Positions 9,106-18,017 of a stretch of 43,125 nt of DNA are shown piece after piece. This DNA is from Candidatus Zhuqueibacterota bacterium (GTDB lineage: Bacteria > Zhuqueibacterota > Zhuqueibacteria > Zhuqueibacterales > Zhuqueibacteraceae). The position numbers and the translations under genes are program-made. The notes below the pieces were generated by a model. It was given only the letters and a program-made list of their open reading frames with translations, was not told where the DNA came from and did no database searches. Each line of letters starts with the position of its first letter. Positions within the stretch are counted from its first letter, which is position 1. The stretch spans positions 1-43,125 of the forward strand of contig QEVD01000015.1 in assembly GCA_003576975.1 (NCBI GenBank), given 5' to 3'.

Positions 9106-9269
9106 GGTGATCGCACGGCGTGAGGAGAACGCCAGTTTTGTTGTTGTGAATGGATGTCTTTGCAAGAATGCTGTGGTTGCACACGGTGATCGCGAGGCGT
9201 TTGGTTTTAGAAATGGCGGGGATTTTGGGGAGGAAACGCGTCGCGATCTTTTTTTATTCAATCTGCGAT

Positions 9270-11216
9270 TTACTTCTCAAATGCCGCTTCCACTTGCTCA
9301 ACCCTTTCGCTTATTTCCGTCCACTCTTCCAAAAACTTTTCAAGCTGGATTTCAACCTCCCGTTGCTGGCGAAGTTTTTGAGGATAGACATCCTTATTCG
9401 CGATAATCTGGGGATCGCACACCGCGGCAAGCAATTCCGTCTTTTCTTGTTCCAGGCGCGAAATTTCCCGTTCCAGCTCAATCAGGCGTTGTTTGAATGG
9501 TCGCAGTTCGCGTGACTTCTGCTGAACGCGTTCCGCGCGCAGGCGGCGTTCTTCTTTTTTATTCACAGCCGCGCTGGCCTTGTCAGCCTCCAGCGCTGTG
9601 GCCGTAAGCGGCGCGGGCGCGCTTGCCATCTGTTTGCGCCAGACATAATCATCATACGTGCCGGGAAAAATCGTCAACCGGCCATCCACGACTTCCACGA
9701 CTTTGCTGGCAATCGCATTGATAAACGCGCGATCGTGCGAAATGAAAAGCAGTGTTCCCTCATAATCTGCCAGCGCGTCTTCCAAAATTTGCCGCGACAA
9801 AATATCAAGATGATTCGTCGGTTCGTCCATCACCAGCAAATTGGCCGGACGCCCGAGCATCTTTGCGAGCGCCACGCGCGCTTTCTCTCCGCCGGATAAC
9901 ACCGAAACCGGCTTAAAAATATCATCTCCAGTGAACAAAAATGCTCCAATCAGAGTACGGCGCTGTTCGGGAAGCAGATGGCCGGTCACGCTCGAAATTT
10001 CTTCAAAGATGGTCGCCGCCGGATTGAGAATCTCGAGTTGGTGCTGAGCATAATATTCAACCGTCACGTTGTGGCCGTACAAACGTTCGCCATCTTCAAT
10101 CGGCAAAACGCCGGCAACAATTTTAAGCAGGGTTGATTTGCCCGCGCCGTTGGGCCCCACCAATGCCACCTTTTCGCCGCGCGCCAGATGGAAATCAAGA
10201 TTGCGGTAAACGAGTTTATCGCCATAGCGCTTCTCGACGCTGCGCAGTTGCAGGACATCGATGCCGGAACGTTCCGGCTGCGGTAACCGGAACTTCATGA
10301 CGCGCGGCGCATCATTTTCAACTTTCACCCGCTCCATTTTTTCGAGCATTTTGATGCGGCTCTGCACCTGCCGCGCTTTGGTCGCTTTGTAACGAAACCG
10401 CTCGATGAATCTTTCCGTCTGCTCAATTTTCTTCTGTTGATTTTTGAATTGGGCCTCGAGCTGTTCGCGCTTCACCGCTTTCTGCTCGGCATAGGATTCA
10501 AAATCGCCGATATAGGTATGCAATTGATGCAGACTGATTTCGAGAATGCGTTCGGCGATGCTCTGCATGAAAACCTGATCATGCGTCGTCAGCACAATAG
10601 TGCCGGGATAGTCCATCAAAAAAGATTCCAGCCAGACGACGGATTCGAGATCAAGATGGTTCGTCGGTTCATCCAGCAACAAGATATCCGGTTTACTCAG
10701 CAGCAATTTCGCCAGCGCAACGCGCATCATCCAGCCGCCGGAAAACGTGTGCAACGGCTGCGCGAACTGCGCCGGCCGAAAGCCGATGCCGCTCAAAATT
10801 CTTTTGGCCTCGTGCTCGATGGCATAGCCGCCGAGGGCTTCGAATTTTTGACGCAATTTGCCGTAACGTTCGATCAATTCGGCGTCGTGATTTGTCGCCA
10901 TGGCGTTTTCCAATTCGATCAGACTTTGCTCCAGCGCTTGCAGTTCCGGAAAACCGGCCAGCACCTCGGCAAGGATGCTGCGCTCGGGATTATTCCAAAC
11001 CTCCTGTTTAAGATAGCCAACGCGCGCGCCCTTGGAAATAACGAGACTGCCCTCATCGATATGCTCCTCGCCGATGAGCATGCGGAACAGCGTCGTCTTG
11101 CCGGAGCCGTTGGGACCGACGAGGCCGACGCGCGTATGCGGCGGAATATGCGCCGAAGCGCCCTCAAAAACGACCTGCGGGCCGAATTGTTTTCTTAGAT
11201 TGTGAATATGGATCAT
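9270..11216 (-). CDS. ABC-F family ATPase (ribosome-associated, Uup/YdiF-like)
   Basis: The 648-residue soluble protein has two complete nucleotide-binding domains and no membrane domain, which defines ABC-F. The first half has Walker A GPNGSGKTT (34-42), signature FSGGWMMRVALA and Walker B LLLDEPTNHLD. A charged linker of about 80 residues (the P-site tRNA interaction motif region) follows, with KREQLEAQFKNQQKKIEQTE. The second half has GPNGAGKSTLL, LSGGEKARVALA and LLVMDEPTNHLD. The C-terminus (about 560-648) is a coiled coil, as in Uup. ABC-F proteins bind the ribosomal E site and relieve stalled translation; which subfamily this is cannot be fixed by eye. The start at ATG 11216 begins directly with the first strand (MIHIHNLRK), but no clear ribosome-binding site is seen. 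It is a single gene, convergent with its left neighbour. Confidence 0.93.
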   Translation of the reverse strand: MIHIHNLRKQFGPQVVFEGASAHIPPHTRVGLVGPNGSGKTTLFRMLIGEEHIDEGSLVISKGARVGYLKQEVWNNPERSILAEVLAGFPELQALEQSLIELENAMATNHDAELIERYGKLRQKFEALGGYAIEHEAKRILSGIGFRPAQFAQPLHTFSGGWMMRVALAKLLLSKPDILLLDEPTNHLDLESVVWLESFLMDYPGTIVLTTHDQVFMQSIAERILEISLHQLHTYIGDFESYAEQKAVKREQLEAQFKNQQKKIEQTERFIERFRYKATKARQVQSRIKMLEKMERVKVENDAPRVMKFRLPQPERSGIDVLQLRSVEKRYGDKLVYRNLDFHLARGEKVALVGPNGAGKSTLLKIVAGVLPIEDGERLYGHNVTVEYYAQHQLEILNPAATIFEEISSVTGHLLPEQRRTLIGAFLFTGDDIFKPVSVLSGGEKARVALAKMLGRPANLLVMDEPTNHLDILSRQILEDALADYEGTLLFISHDRAFINAIASKVVEVVDGRLTIFPGTYDDYVWRKQMASAPAPLTATALEADKASAAVNKKEERRLRAERVQQKSRELRPFKQRLIELEREISRLEQEKTELLAAVCDPQIIANKDVYPQKLRQQREVEIQLEKFLEEWTEISERVEQVEAAFEK

Positions 11217-11600
11217 GCCAACTTAACTCAAAATGAGTCGGATCTCGGACTAAAAATCAGGCGGGGAATATAAGCATACGAAGGGCAAAAAACAACGAGG
11301 CGGCCTCATCATCGAACGCGAACAGGGCAGGAGAAAAGAGATGCGGAGAACGGCAGGCGAGGTGACGGCTGTACAACCTCCACTCGATTAAACACGAGTT
11401 TCCCGAGCCGGGCAAACATCGTCGCCGTTATTTCTTTTCTTTTGATTTCGCAGTTATCCTAAGCGAGAGGCATAATTTCAGCCTGTAGTCCCACGGCTAG
11501 TCTTGCTTAAAAGTATTTAACTGAAGGGATAGTCTTTATACAAAAATCGTTATGGTCTCTGTCCCGGGTTATTCCAATAACTTGCAAATGCTACCGGCGA
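11217..11600. other. Intergenic region without recognisable gene
   Basis: This 384-bp stretch lies between the start of the ABC-F gene and the stop of the LytTR gene, both on the minus strand. It must hold the ABC-F promoter and any terminator of the LytTR gene. I see no convincing coding frame, tRNA, strong hairpin-plus-T-run or long repeat in it. Confidence 0.5.
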
Positions 11601-12017
11601 TCAGTGCATGGAACGCACGGCTTTCATGAAATCTGCTGTGCGATAGCGGCTGACGAGCACGGCGCTATGCATGAAATCCTTCATGGTGAGTTGGCAACGG
11701 CCATCGGACAGCGGCGTGATCTTTTCGATTTGTTTGAGATTCACGATCACGGAACGGTGAATGCGAAAAAACGTGCCGGAGGCGAGACGGCTGTACAGTT
11801 CTTCCATCCCGAAATCAAGCACGTGTTGCTTGTTCTCGGTGTAGGCATACACGAGCCGATGTTTGGTGCCAATCCAAACGATTTTTGCGACGGGCAAAAA
11901 GAATTGTTTTCCGAGACGTTGGATCGGCAACCGGTCGCCGGGCTGGGAATATGACGCGGGGTTAAAACTGTTTTCCAACAAAAAGGCGGCGGGTGTGCTT
12001 GATTGCACCGAAATCAT
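11601..12017 (-). CDS. Stand-alone LytTR DNA-binding regulator
   Basis: The 138-residue protein consists almost wholly of a LytTR domain (about residues 36-136). Recognisable parts are VAKIVWIGTKHRLVYAYTEN, MEELYSRLASGTFFRIHRS and the VIVNLKQIEKI strand that is the hallmark of the fold. Residues 1-35 are polar and show no receiver domain or membrane helix. LytTR domains bind direct repeats in promoters and usually follow a response-regulator receiver; here no receiver or kinase is adjacent, so the input signal is unknown. ATG 12017 has CAGGAG 8 bases upstream, which fixes the start. It is divergent from the aminotransferase gene, and the 187 bp between them could hold promoters for both. Confidence 0.88.
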   Translation of the reverse strand: MISVQSSTPAAFLLENSFNPASYSQPGDRLPIQRLGKQFFLPVAKIVWIGTKHRLVYAYTENKQHVLDFGMEELYSRLASGTFFRIHRSVIVNLKQIEKITPLSDGRCQLTMKDFMHSAVLVSRYRTADFMKAVRSMH

Positions 12018-12154
12018 AACAGGCTCCTGAATTGGGTGAGAGGACTTGTTTCGAATAGACGCTCATAATTTCGAAAATGTTCAAAGAAAGTTTCACATTG
12101 CATTCCACTCGAAAAGGGATTAATTTACTTTCGTCCATGTGCGACGATTAAACT

Positions 12155-12173
12155 CCGGGGCTGTTTTCCCCGG
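12155..12173 (+). other. Hairpin in the leader of the aminotransferase gene
   Basis: A 6-bp perfect G+C stem (CCGGGG, loop CTGTTTT, CCCCGG) lies 32 bp before the ATG of the branched-chain aminotransferase gene. It is not followed by a T-run, so it is not a typical terminator. It could shape the mRNA leader. A strong ribosome-binding site (GGAGG, 12197-12201) follows, outside the hairpin. The regulatory role is speculative. Confidence 0.3.
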
Positions 12174-12204
12174 TCATGATCCGTTGTACTAACCGGAGGT
12201 TTGT

Positions 12205-13455
12205 ATGATCCCCGCTCTTCAACGACCAGAAGCGCCTGCCGAAAAGACGCGGACGATGTCGCTGCCCATTCGAAAGCTCTCCCTGCCCGATTTCGACCAT
12301 TTGATTTTTGATGTATATCGCACCGCCAATATGTACTTGGCCTGCCATGTTACAAGTGATGATCCCGATGAGGGCAAACATTGGCCCAATCCCTGCTTGG
12401 ATATTGGCTGGGAATTTTATTACTCGGATGATTGCCCGGAAAATGGATGGCGCAGCGTCGCCAATAAAGCTCTCGTCCCCATGCAGCATTTGTCCCTGCA
12501 TCCCGCAACCTGCGCCTTGCATTACGGCGCTGCCGCGTTTGAAGGCACAAAAGCTTTCATTTCGGCAAAAAAAAGGGTCGTGCTGTTTCGACCGGAAATG
12601 AATGCTCGGCGCCTGCAAAAATCGGCGGCGCGTGTATTGATGCCGAAGGTGCCGATTGAAATGTTTCTTGAAGGGGTCACAGAAACCGTGCGGGCAAACC
12701 GCGAGGCCATCCCGCCCTACCGCGAGGAGAATTGGGCGTGGCAGACGCGCAATCCGCAATGCTTATACGTGAGGCCGTTGCTCATGGGTCATGGCCCGCA
12801 ATTGGGCGTGCGCCCGGCCAAAGATCATCTATTTCTTATTTATGCCTCGCCCGTGCGTTCTTATTATCCCGTGGAAGGCATGAGTGTCTTGATTACTCGC
12901 AGCTTTCATCGCGCAGCGCCCGGCGGCACCGGCAACACCAAAACCGCCAGTAACTATGTTTCCGGTTTATTACCGACGCAGCTCGCGCGCCGGGGGTATG
13001 ATTGGGTGGAGGGCAAGCCTGTGCAGGTGAGTGACAAGCCGTTCAATGACGTTCTTTATTTGGATGCCGTTCACAATCAATACATTGAAGAATTCTCCGG
13101 CGCGACTTTTCTGGCGGTGTCAACCGAGGGCAAACTGATCACTCCGCAATCCGACACCATCCTGCCGGGTGTCACGCGCGATTCGGTGATGACTCTGGCG
13201 CAAGCTCTGGGCATTTCCGTGGAACAACGGCCGCTCCACGTGGATGAAGTGATGGACGAAAAACGTATTGCCGAAGTGTTTTGCGCCGGCAATGCCGCCG
13301 TAGTGACGCCCATTGTTTCGATTTATTACGGCGGCAAAACGCGCAAATTCCAACTGGAAAAACTCCACACAACGCGGCGATTGTGGGATATGCTCGTCGG
13401 CATTCAACTGCAAACGAGGGAAGATCCGTATGGCTGGGTGCGCGAAATCGGTTGA
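12205..13455 (+). CDS. ilvE: Branched-chain amino acid aminotransferase, class IV (type II)
   Basis: The 416-residue protein is a fold-type IV PLP aminotransferase of the long, BCAT type II kind. The PLP lysine is Lys246 in GTGNTKTASNY. Other family marks are LHYGAAAFEGTKAF (about 105-118), YVRPLLMGHGPQLGV (about 188-202), EEFSGATFLAV and the C-terminal AGNAAVVTPI. It transfers the amino group between Val, Leu or Ile and 2-oxoglutarate in the cytoplasm, the last step of branched-chain amino acid synthesis. The GGAGG site 3-7 bases before ATG 12205 is strong. The N-terminus is about 30 residues longer than in many homologs. It is monocistronic by appearance, followed by 332 bp and then leuS. 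Specificity within class IV is inferred. Confidence 0.88.
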   Translation: MIPALQRPEAPAEKTRTMSLPIRKLSLPDFDHLIFDVYRTANMYLACHVTSDDPDEGKHWPNPCLDIGWEFYYSDDCPENGWRSVANKALVPMQHLSLHPATCALHYGAAAFEGTKAFISAKKRVVLFRPEMNARRLQKSAARVLMPKVPIEMFLEGVTETVRANREAIPPYREENWAWQTRNPQCLYVRPLLMGHGPQLGVRPAKDHLFLIYASPVRSYYPVEGMSVLITRSFHRAAPGGTGNTKTASNYVSGLLPTQLARRGYDWVEGKPVQVSDKPFNDVLYLDAVHNQYIEEFSGATFLAVSTEGKLITPQSDTILPGVTRDSVMTLAQALGISVEQRPLHVDEVMDEKRIAEVFCAGNAAVVTPIVSIYYGGKTRKFQLEKLHTTRRLWDMLVGIQLQTREDPYGWVREIG

Positions 13456-13787
13456 CGCCAATCCGGCAGACAAGCTGCAACTAAAGGTTCTTAAAAAATG
13501 CCGCCAACGAATGGAAACAACCCAACCGGTAAAATTTTTGTCACCTGAGCCGAGTGCTGACGAGCCATGATAGAGCAGTTTTACATCACTGTATCTGATC
13601 TTTAAACCTCTCCAAGCCCGCACTTCCCTCTTATAAAAAAGCGTTAACAAATTTACCGCAGCAAGAAAACTTTCCGCACAGGCCATAAAATGAAAGGTTG
13701 TGCTTTTTTTGTTGTGAAATTTTGTGTATTTTTCCGCTCCATCTGCAATAAAGTTCACCTCAGATTCTTTACACGTAAGGAATGTGC
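13456..13787 (+). other. Intergenic leader region before leuS
   Basis: This 332-bp gap has no convincing gene. Its right half is A+T-rich with long T-runs (13700-13735) and probably contains the leuS promoter, but I cannot place -35 and -10 boxes with confidence. No T-box (tRNA-sensing leader) features such as the conserved T-box core or an antiterminator were found. The leuS ribosome-binding site (TAAGGA, 13776-13781) lies at its end. Confidence 0.45.
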
Positions 13788-16451
13788 ATGAGCAGTCAAA
13801 CAGATAACACCACCCCGCCAGGGCGCTACAATTTCGCCGCCCTCGAAGCCAAATGGCAAACCTATTGGGAAAAACTGGGTTTGAGCAATACCGGCAACGA
13901 CCCCAGCAAACCTAAAAAATATATTCTCGATTTTTTCCCCTATCCTTCCGGCGAAGGCCTGTCCGTCGGCCATTGCCGCAACTATGTGCCAACCGATGTG
14001 GTGACGCGTTATCATCGCATGCGCGGTTTTAATGTCCTGCATCCGATGGGCTGGGACGCCTTCGGCCTGCCCGCAGAAAATGCCGCGATCAAAATGAAAA
14101 CTAATCCGGCGAAATTGATCGCACAATTTTCTGCCAATTACAAACGCCAAATGAATCTCATTGCGGCAACATATGATTGGGAACGTGAAATCAACTCCAG
14201 CAAGCCGGAATACTATCGCTGGACGCAATGGATTTTTTTGCTGCTCTACAATTCGTGGTACGACACACGCGCCAATCAGGCGCGCCCCATCGAAGAATTG
14301 GAAGCCGAACTGGCGAAACACGGAACCCAAAACCTCGCACTGCAGGCCGGCGTCGCCGCAGTGTTGCCGCAACAGTGGCAAGCATTGTCGCTGCGTGAAA
14401 AGCGGCACTACTTGAGTCATTTTCGCCTGGCCTATCGCGCGGCGTCCGCGGTGAATTGGGATCCGGTGGAAAAAACCGTGCTGGCGAACGAAGAGGTTGT
14501 CGATGGCCGCGGCTGGCGCAGCGGCGCGTTGGTCGAACGTAAAATCTTGCAACAATGGTTTTTCAGAATCACCGCTTATGCCGAACGCTTGATCGCTGAT
14601 CTCGACACGATAGATTGGCCGGAGAGCATCAAGGCGATGCAACGCAATTGGATCGGCCGCAGTGAAGGCGCAGAGGTTTCATTCAAAACCGAGGCGGGCG
14701 ATTTCGTCATCTTCACGACGCGGCCGGATACACTGTGGGGCGCAACCTTCATGGTGTTGGCGCCCGAACATCCCTTTGTGGCGCAATTGACCACGGCGGC
14801 GCAACGCCAACAGGTTGTGGCATACGTCGAAGCGACAAAGAAGAAAAGCGAAGAAACGCGCAGCGAGGAAACGCGTGAGAAAACCGGCGTGTTCACCGGC
14901 AGCTATGCCGTCAATCCGGTGAATAACAAGCGCATTCCGATCTGGATTGCGGACTATGTCATGATGGGCTACGGCACGGGCGCGATCATGGCCGTGCCGG
15001 CGCACGATCAACGCGACTTTGAATTTGCGCGCATGTTTCATCTGCCCATTCGTGTGGTGATCAAACCGGTGGGCGTTGATCTTGAGCCGGAATATATGAC
15101 GCAAGCTTATGATGCAAATGCTGGCGAGATGATCAATTCCGATGACTTTGACGGCACACCGGCGGATATCGCGGTGAACAAAGTTACGGCTTGGCTCGAA
15201 GAAACCGGCAAAGGCCACCGCCGCGTCAATTACAAATTGCGCGACTGGCTCATCAGCCGCCAACGCTATTGGGGCACACCGATCCCGATCATTCACACCG
15301 AGGAGTTTGGTGAAGTCGCGTTAACGCCGAATGAATTACCGGTGCAATTGCCGGAGGTGCCCAACTATGAGCCAACCGAAACCGGTGAGTCGCCATTGGC
15401 TGCGATTACAGAGTTTGTGAATGTGACGCTGCCCAACGGCGTCACCGGCCGCCGTGAAACCGACACCATGGGCACGTTTGCCTGCTCCGCCTGGTATTTT
15501 TTGAGATTTCCCAGCCCGCACGAGGACCAAGCGCCCTTTGATGCCGAAGCCGTGAAGTATTGGCTGCCGGTTGATTTGTATGTTGGCGGCGCCGAACATG
15601 CCGTGATGCACTTGCTTTACGCGCGTTTTTGGACGAAAGTTTTGCACGATCGCGGCCTGGTGCCGTTTGTCGAGCCGTTCAAAAAATTGCGCAATCAAGG
15701 CATGCTGCTTTCTTATGACAATCAAAAGATGTCGAAGTCACGTGGCAATGTTATCACGCCGGACGCCGTCGCCGCCGCCAACGGCGTCGATGCCTTGCGA
15801 GTTTATATTCTGTTCATTGGGCCGTTCGAGGCCGAAACGAAATGGGAAGAAACCGGTATCAAAGGCGCGAGCCGCTTTCTGCAACGTTATTGGGCGCTGG
15901 CAAATGACTTTACTGATGCGCAATTTTTTGATCACTCCGACGAACGCGAACGCGCATTTCGTCGCATCATGCACACGACCATCAAACGCGTGACATACGA
16001 TATCGAGAATTTTGAATTCAACACCGCCATCGCGGCGCTGATGGAATTCCTCAATTTTTTTTACGATTGCCGGCGCGAACAGAATGTTTATGGTATTTCC
16101 GCGGCATTGTGGCGTGAAGGTTTGGAAGTGTTCACCCGCTTGCTCGCGCCGGTTGCGCCGTTCATTACCGAAGAAGTGTGGCAGGAGATTTTGCGCCATC
16201 CCGGCCAATCCGTGCATCTACTGCCCTGGCTAGAGCATGATGAGGCCGCGCTCGCGGTTGACGAAATTACAGTTGTCATTCAGGTGAATGGCAAACTGCG
16301 CGGCCAGCTTACGGTGCCGGCGGAAATTGACAACAGCAGCTTGCAACAAATGGCGCTGGCAAGCGAGCAAATCAAGAAATTCGTGGACGGCAAAACCGTG
16401 AGAAAAGTGATCGTGGTGCCAAAGAAGCTGGTGAATATTGTGGCGGGATAA
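13788..16451 (+). CDS. leuS: Leucyl-tRNA synthetase
   Basis: The 887-residue class I synthetase charges tRNA-Leu. The Rossmann-fold start reads DFFPYPSGEGLSVGHCRNY; the HIGH motif is the variant SVGH (59-62). HPMGWDAFGLPAEN follows. The CP1 editing domain contains TTRPDTLWGATF. The KMSKS loop is intact (Lys647 onward, KMSKSRGNV). The anticodon-binding and C-terminal domains (to VNGKLRGQL...VIVVPKKLVNIV) are complete. An insertion of about 80 residues before the editing domain (about 165-245) is longer than in E. coli. Two ATGs lie close together; 13788 is chosen because TAAGGA ends 6 bases before it, while 13782 would leave no spacing. A probable terminator follows. It is a housekeeping gene standing alone. 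Confidence 0.97.
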   Translation: MSSQTDNTTPPGRYNFAALEAKWQTYWEKLGLSNTGNDPSKPKKYILDFFPYPSGEGLSVGHCRNYVPTDVVTRYHRMRGFNVLHPMGWDAFGLPAENAAIKMKTNPAKLIAQFSANYKRQMNLIAATYDWEREINSSKPEYYRWTQWIFLLLYNSWYDTRANQARPIEELEAELAKHGTQNLALQAGVAAVLPQQWQALSLREKRHYLSHFRLAYRAASAVNWDPVEKTVLANEEVVDGRGWRSGALVERKILQQWFFRITAYAERLIADLDTIDWPESIKAMQRNWIGRSEGAEVSFKTEAGDFVIFTTRPDTLWGATFMVLAPEHPFVAQLTTAAQRQQVVAYVEATKKKSEETRSEETREKTGVFTGSYAVNPVNNKRIPIWIADYVMMGYGTGAIMAVPAHDQRDFEFARMFHLPIRVVIKPVGVDLEPEYMTQAYDANAGEMINSDDFDGTPADIAVNKVTAWLEETGKGHRRVNYKLRDWLISRQRYWGTPIPIIHTEEFGEVALTPNELPVQLPEVPNYEPTETGESPLAAITEFVNVTLPNGVTGRRETDTMGTFACSAWYFLRFPSPHEDQAPFDAEAVKYWLPVDLYVGGAEHAVMHLLYARFWTKVLHDRGLVPFVEPFKKLRNQGMLLSYDNQKMSKSRGNVITPDAVAAANGVDALRVYILFIGPFEAETKWEETGIKGASRFLQRYWALANDFTDAQFFDHSDERERAFRRIMHTTIKRVTYDIENFEFNTAIAALMEFLNFFYDCRREQNVYGISAALWREGLEVFTRLLAPVAPFITEEVWQEILRHPGQSVHLLPWLEHDEAALAVDEITVVIQVNGKLRGQLTVPAEIDNSSLQQMALASEQIKKFVDGKTVRKVIVVPKKLVNIVAG

Positions 16452-16467
16452 GACGCGTTTGAGGTTC

Positions 16468-16500
16468 AGCCACGGCTTGGCCATGGCTTATTGTTTTATT
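16468..16500 (+). terminator. Probable leuS terminator
   Basis: A 9-bp stem with one mismatch (AGCCACGGC, loop TTG, GCCATGGCT) starts 17 bases after the leuS stop. It is followed by a T-rich tail (TATTGTTTTATT). It lies between convergent genes and may act mainly on leuS transcripts. Confidence 0.5.
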
Positions 16501-16562
16501 GTGTTTGGAGATTTCATGCGACGGCCCGGTCGTCGCAAAACAATATGCGGTATTGCTGCGAT

Positions 16563-17069
16563 TTATTCCCACTGCCGCAACAAACGAATCATTTCGCCCG
16601 GGTCTTCGACCGCCATCAACTCCTCGACCGCGTTGTGAAAGGTGCTGATCTCGGCGAGGTGTTTATAAATACGCAAATATAAGCCGTCATCCTCATGGCC
16701 GGGCGCAACGACGACGAAGAAGATATGCGTGGGCTGGCCGTCAAGAGAGTCAAAATCCAGGCCTTCTCGCGAACGCGCGATGGCAATCGTCAGTTCGCGC
16801 AGGTAGCTCGTGCGCACATGCGGCACCGCCAAACCGCGCCCGAGCGCAGTGGTGGCGCGGCGCTCGCGATTGATCATGTCGGTGAGCAGTTTGCGCTTGT
16901 TCGTGACGTTGCCGGATTTCTCCAAGAGTTCGACAAGCTCTTCAATGATTTTTTCTTTTTGCTGCTGGCGAAATTTTTCGAGATTGGCTGCGGGATCATC
17001 CGGCGGCGTGAGCGGAGACTCCATTTCCAGCTTGATTAAATCCGTCGAGAGATAGCGCGTCAAATTCAT
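16563..17069 (-). CDS. PTS EIIA-like protein (PtsN/fructose type)
   Basis: The 168-residue protein has a PTS EIIA type-2 domain at about residues 35-165. The phosphorylatable histidine is His84 in GRGLAVPHVRT, the signature of the EIIA-Ntr/EIIA-Fru family, followed by the strand THIFFVVVAPG. The N-terminal 30 residues are a polar extension (MESPLTPPDDPAANLEKF). No EIIB, EIIC, HPr or EI gene is in the window, so a regulatory role like PtsN is more likely than sugar uptake (inference). The start ATG 17069 has AAGG about 11 bases upstream, a weak spacing. It is convergent with leuS and divergent from the DUF2914 gene. Confidence 0.88.
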   Translation of the reverse strand: MNLTRYLSTDLIKLEMESPLTPPDDPAANLEKFRQQQKEKIIEELVELLEKSGNVTNKRKLLTDMINRERRATTALGRGLAVPHVRTSYLRELTIAIARSREGLDFDSLDGQPTHIFFVVVAPGHEDDGLYLRIYKHLAEISTFHNAVEELMAVEDPGEMIRLLRQWE

Positions 17070-17198
17070 AACGAATGGCCTTGCGAATTTTGACTTTGAT
17101 GAATTGCACGGAACCGAATTGACACAAATCTACAAAATCGTTATCACCTGAAACTCAAATTCACTCATACCAAGGACTCTTTTCAAGGAGGACAACTG

Positions 17199-17603
17199 AT
17201 GAAAGCATTCAAAATCCTGGCAAGCTTGGGTATCACGCTGCTCGCCATGGCGCCGGCAATGGCACAAGAGGCCGATACCATTAAGGTCAACCGCGTTGCC
17301 ATTTGCACCGCGGTGGTTGAACGCGAACCTTCCGGAGAAGCGTTGGAATTCGACGCCACCACTCCGATACTTTATTGTTTCACTGAGCTTGAGGGCGCAG
17401 CAGGTGAAGTGACGCATGCCTGGTTTCAAGGCGACTCGCTGCGCGGCGAGGTGAAACTCAACAAAGGCCGGGAAGGGCGTTGGCGCACCTGGTCGAGCAA
17501 AACCATGACAACCGAAATGTCCGGCTCCTGGAAAGTCGAAATTCGAGACGCTTCGGGAAACACTCTGAAAAGCGCAAGCTTCACTTTCGGAAAAACAGAA
17601 TGA
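17199..17603 (+). CDS. Exported DUF2914 domain protein
   Basis: The 134-residue protein has a signal peptide (MKAFKILASLGITLLAMAPAMAQ, cleavage after about 22). The mature part of about 110 residues matches the DUF2914 pattern: CTAVVEREPSG near the start, a THAWFQGDSL strand, GREGRWRTWSSKTM and a closing SGSWKVEIRDASGN. DUF2914 domains occur in periplasmic or membrane proteins of unknown function, often as single domains. AAGGAGG about 8 bases before ATG 17199 gives a firm start. The gene stands alone; its 3' side leads into a gene-poor 700 bp. No function is claimed. Confidence 0.82.
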   Translation: MKAFKILASLGITLLAMAPAMAQEADTIKVNRVAICTAVVEREPSGEALEFDATTPILYCFTELEGAAGEVTHAWFQGDSLRGEVKLNKGREGRWRTWSSKTMTTEMSGSWKVEIRDASGNTLKSASFTFGKTE

Positions 17604-17712
17604 CATTCTCATCGCCTTCCGAAGGCCGGCGCTTTCGGGAGGCGATGTTCATCGTGCAGCATGTCATAATCAATCTTGCCTCCCCCGGCTTCGGGACTTC
17701 CTCTTGTTGACC

Positions 17713-17930
17713 TTATCTCACCAGACTCATCGCCTTCGTATCCTGTTGCGCCCCGCTTTCCAAACGGAAATATTGCACGCCATTTGCCACGAGATTTCGC
17801 CGGGCGTCACGGCTATCCCAGCTAATTCCGTATATCCCCGGCAGGCCGTTCGCCTTCGAATAAAATAACACTCTCCCGGCCGTTCACATCAAAAATCTTC
17901 AAACGCACGAGGCTGGTGTAAAGCACATCA
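17713..17930 (-). pseudogene. Decayed FlgD/T9SS-type C-terminal domain fragment
   Basis: The minus strand here encodes two pieces of a C-terminal Ig-like domain, as found at the ends of secreted proteins of this kind of bacterium. Upstream in one frame is LVRLKIFDVNGRESVILFEG (about 17925-17860). After a stop and a frame change comes WDSRDARRNLVANGVQYFRL, ending TKAMSLVR and a TAA at 17713-17715. The pattern (F-D-x-x-G-R-E, then W-D-x-x-D and NG-x-Y-F) fits FlgD-Ig/type A sorting domains. No intact protein precedes it, so this is the tail of a deleted or degraded secreted-protein gene. Confidence 0.65.
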
Positions 17931-17982
17931 TCTGATCGCGCTTTACGTTGTCGCAATGAACTGACAGGGACTAACAAAAATC

Positions 17983-18011
17983 TTGCATTTATGGCGCATG
18001 CGCTATATATT
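17983..18011 (+). promoter_or_regulatory. Sigma-70-like promoter upstream of a possible small RNA
   Basis: TTGCAT (17983-17988), a 17-base spacer and TATATT (18006-18011) form a plausible promoter on the plus strand. The -10 box matches the consensus at five of six positions and the -35 at three. Transcription would start at about 18018. The next strong signal is a hairpin terminator about 200 bases downstream. Confidence 0.45.
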
Positions 18012-18017
18012 CATCCT

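Noticed and set aside
13456-13787. T-box or other riboswitch upstream of leuS
   Set aside because: No T-box core or antiterminator pairing was found in this leader.
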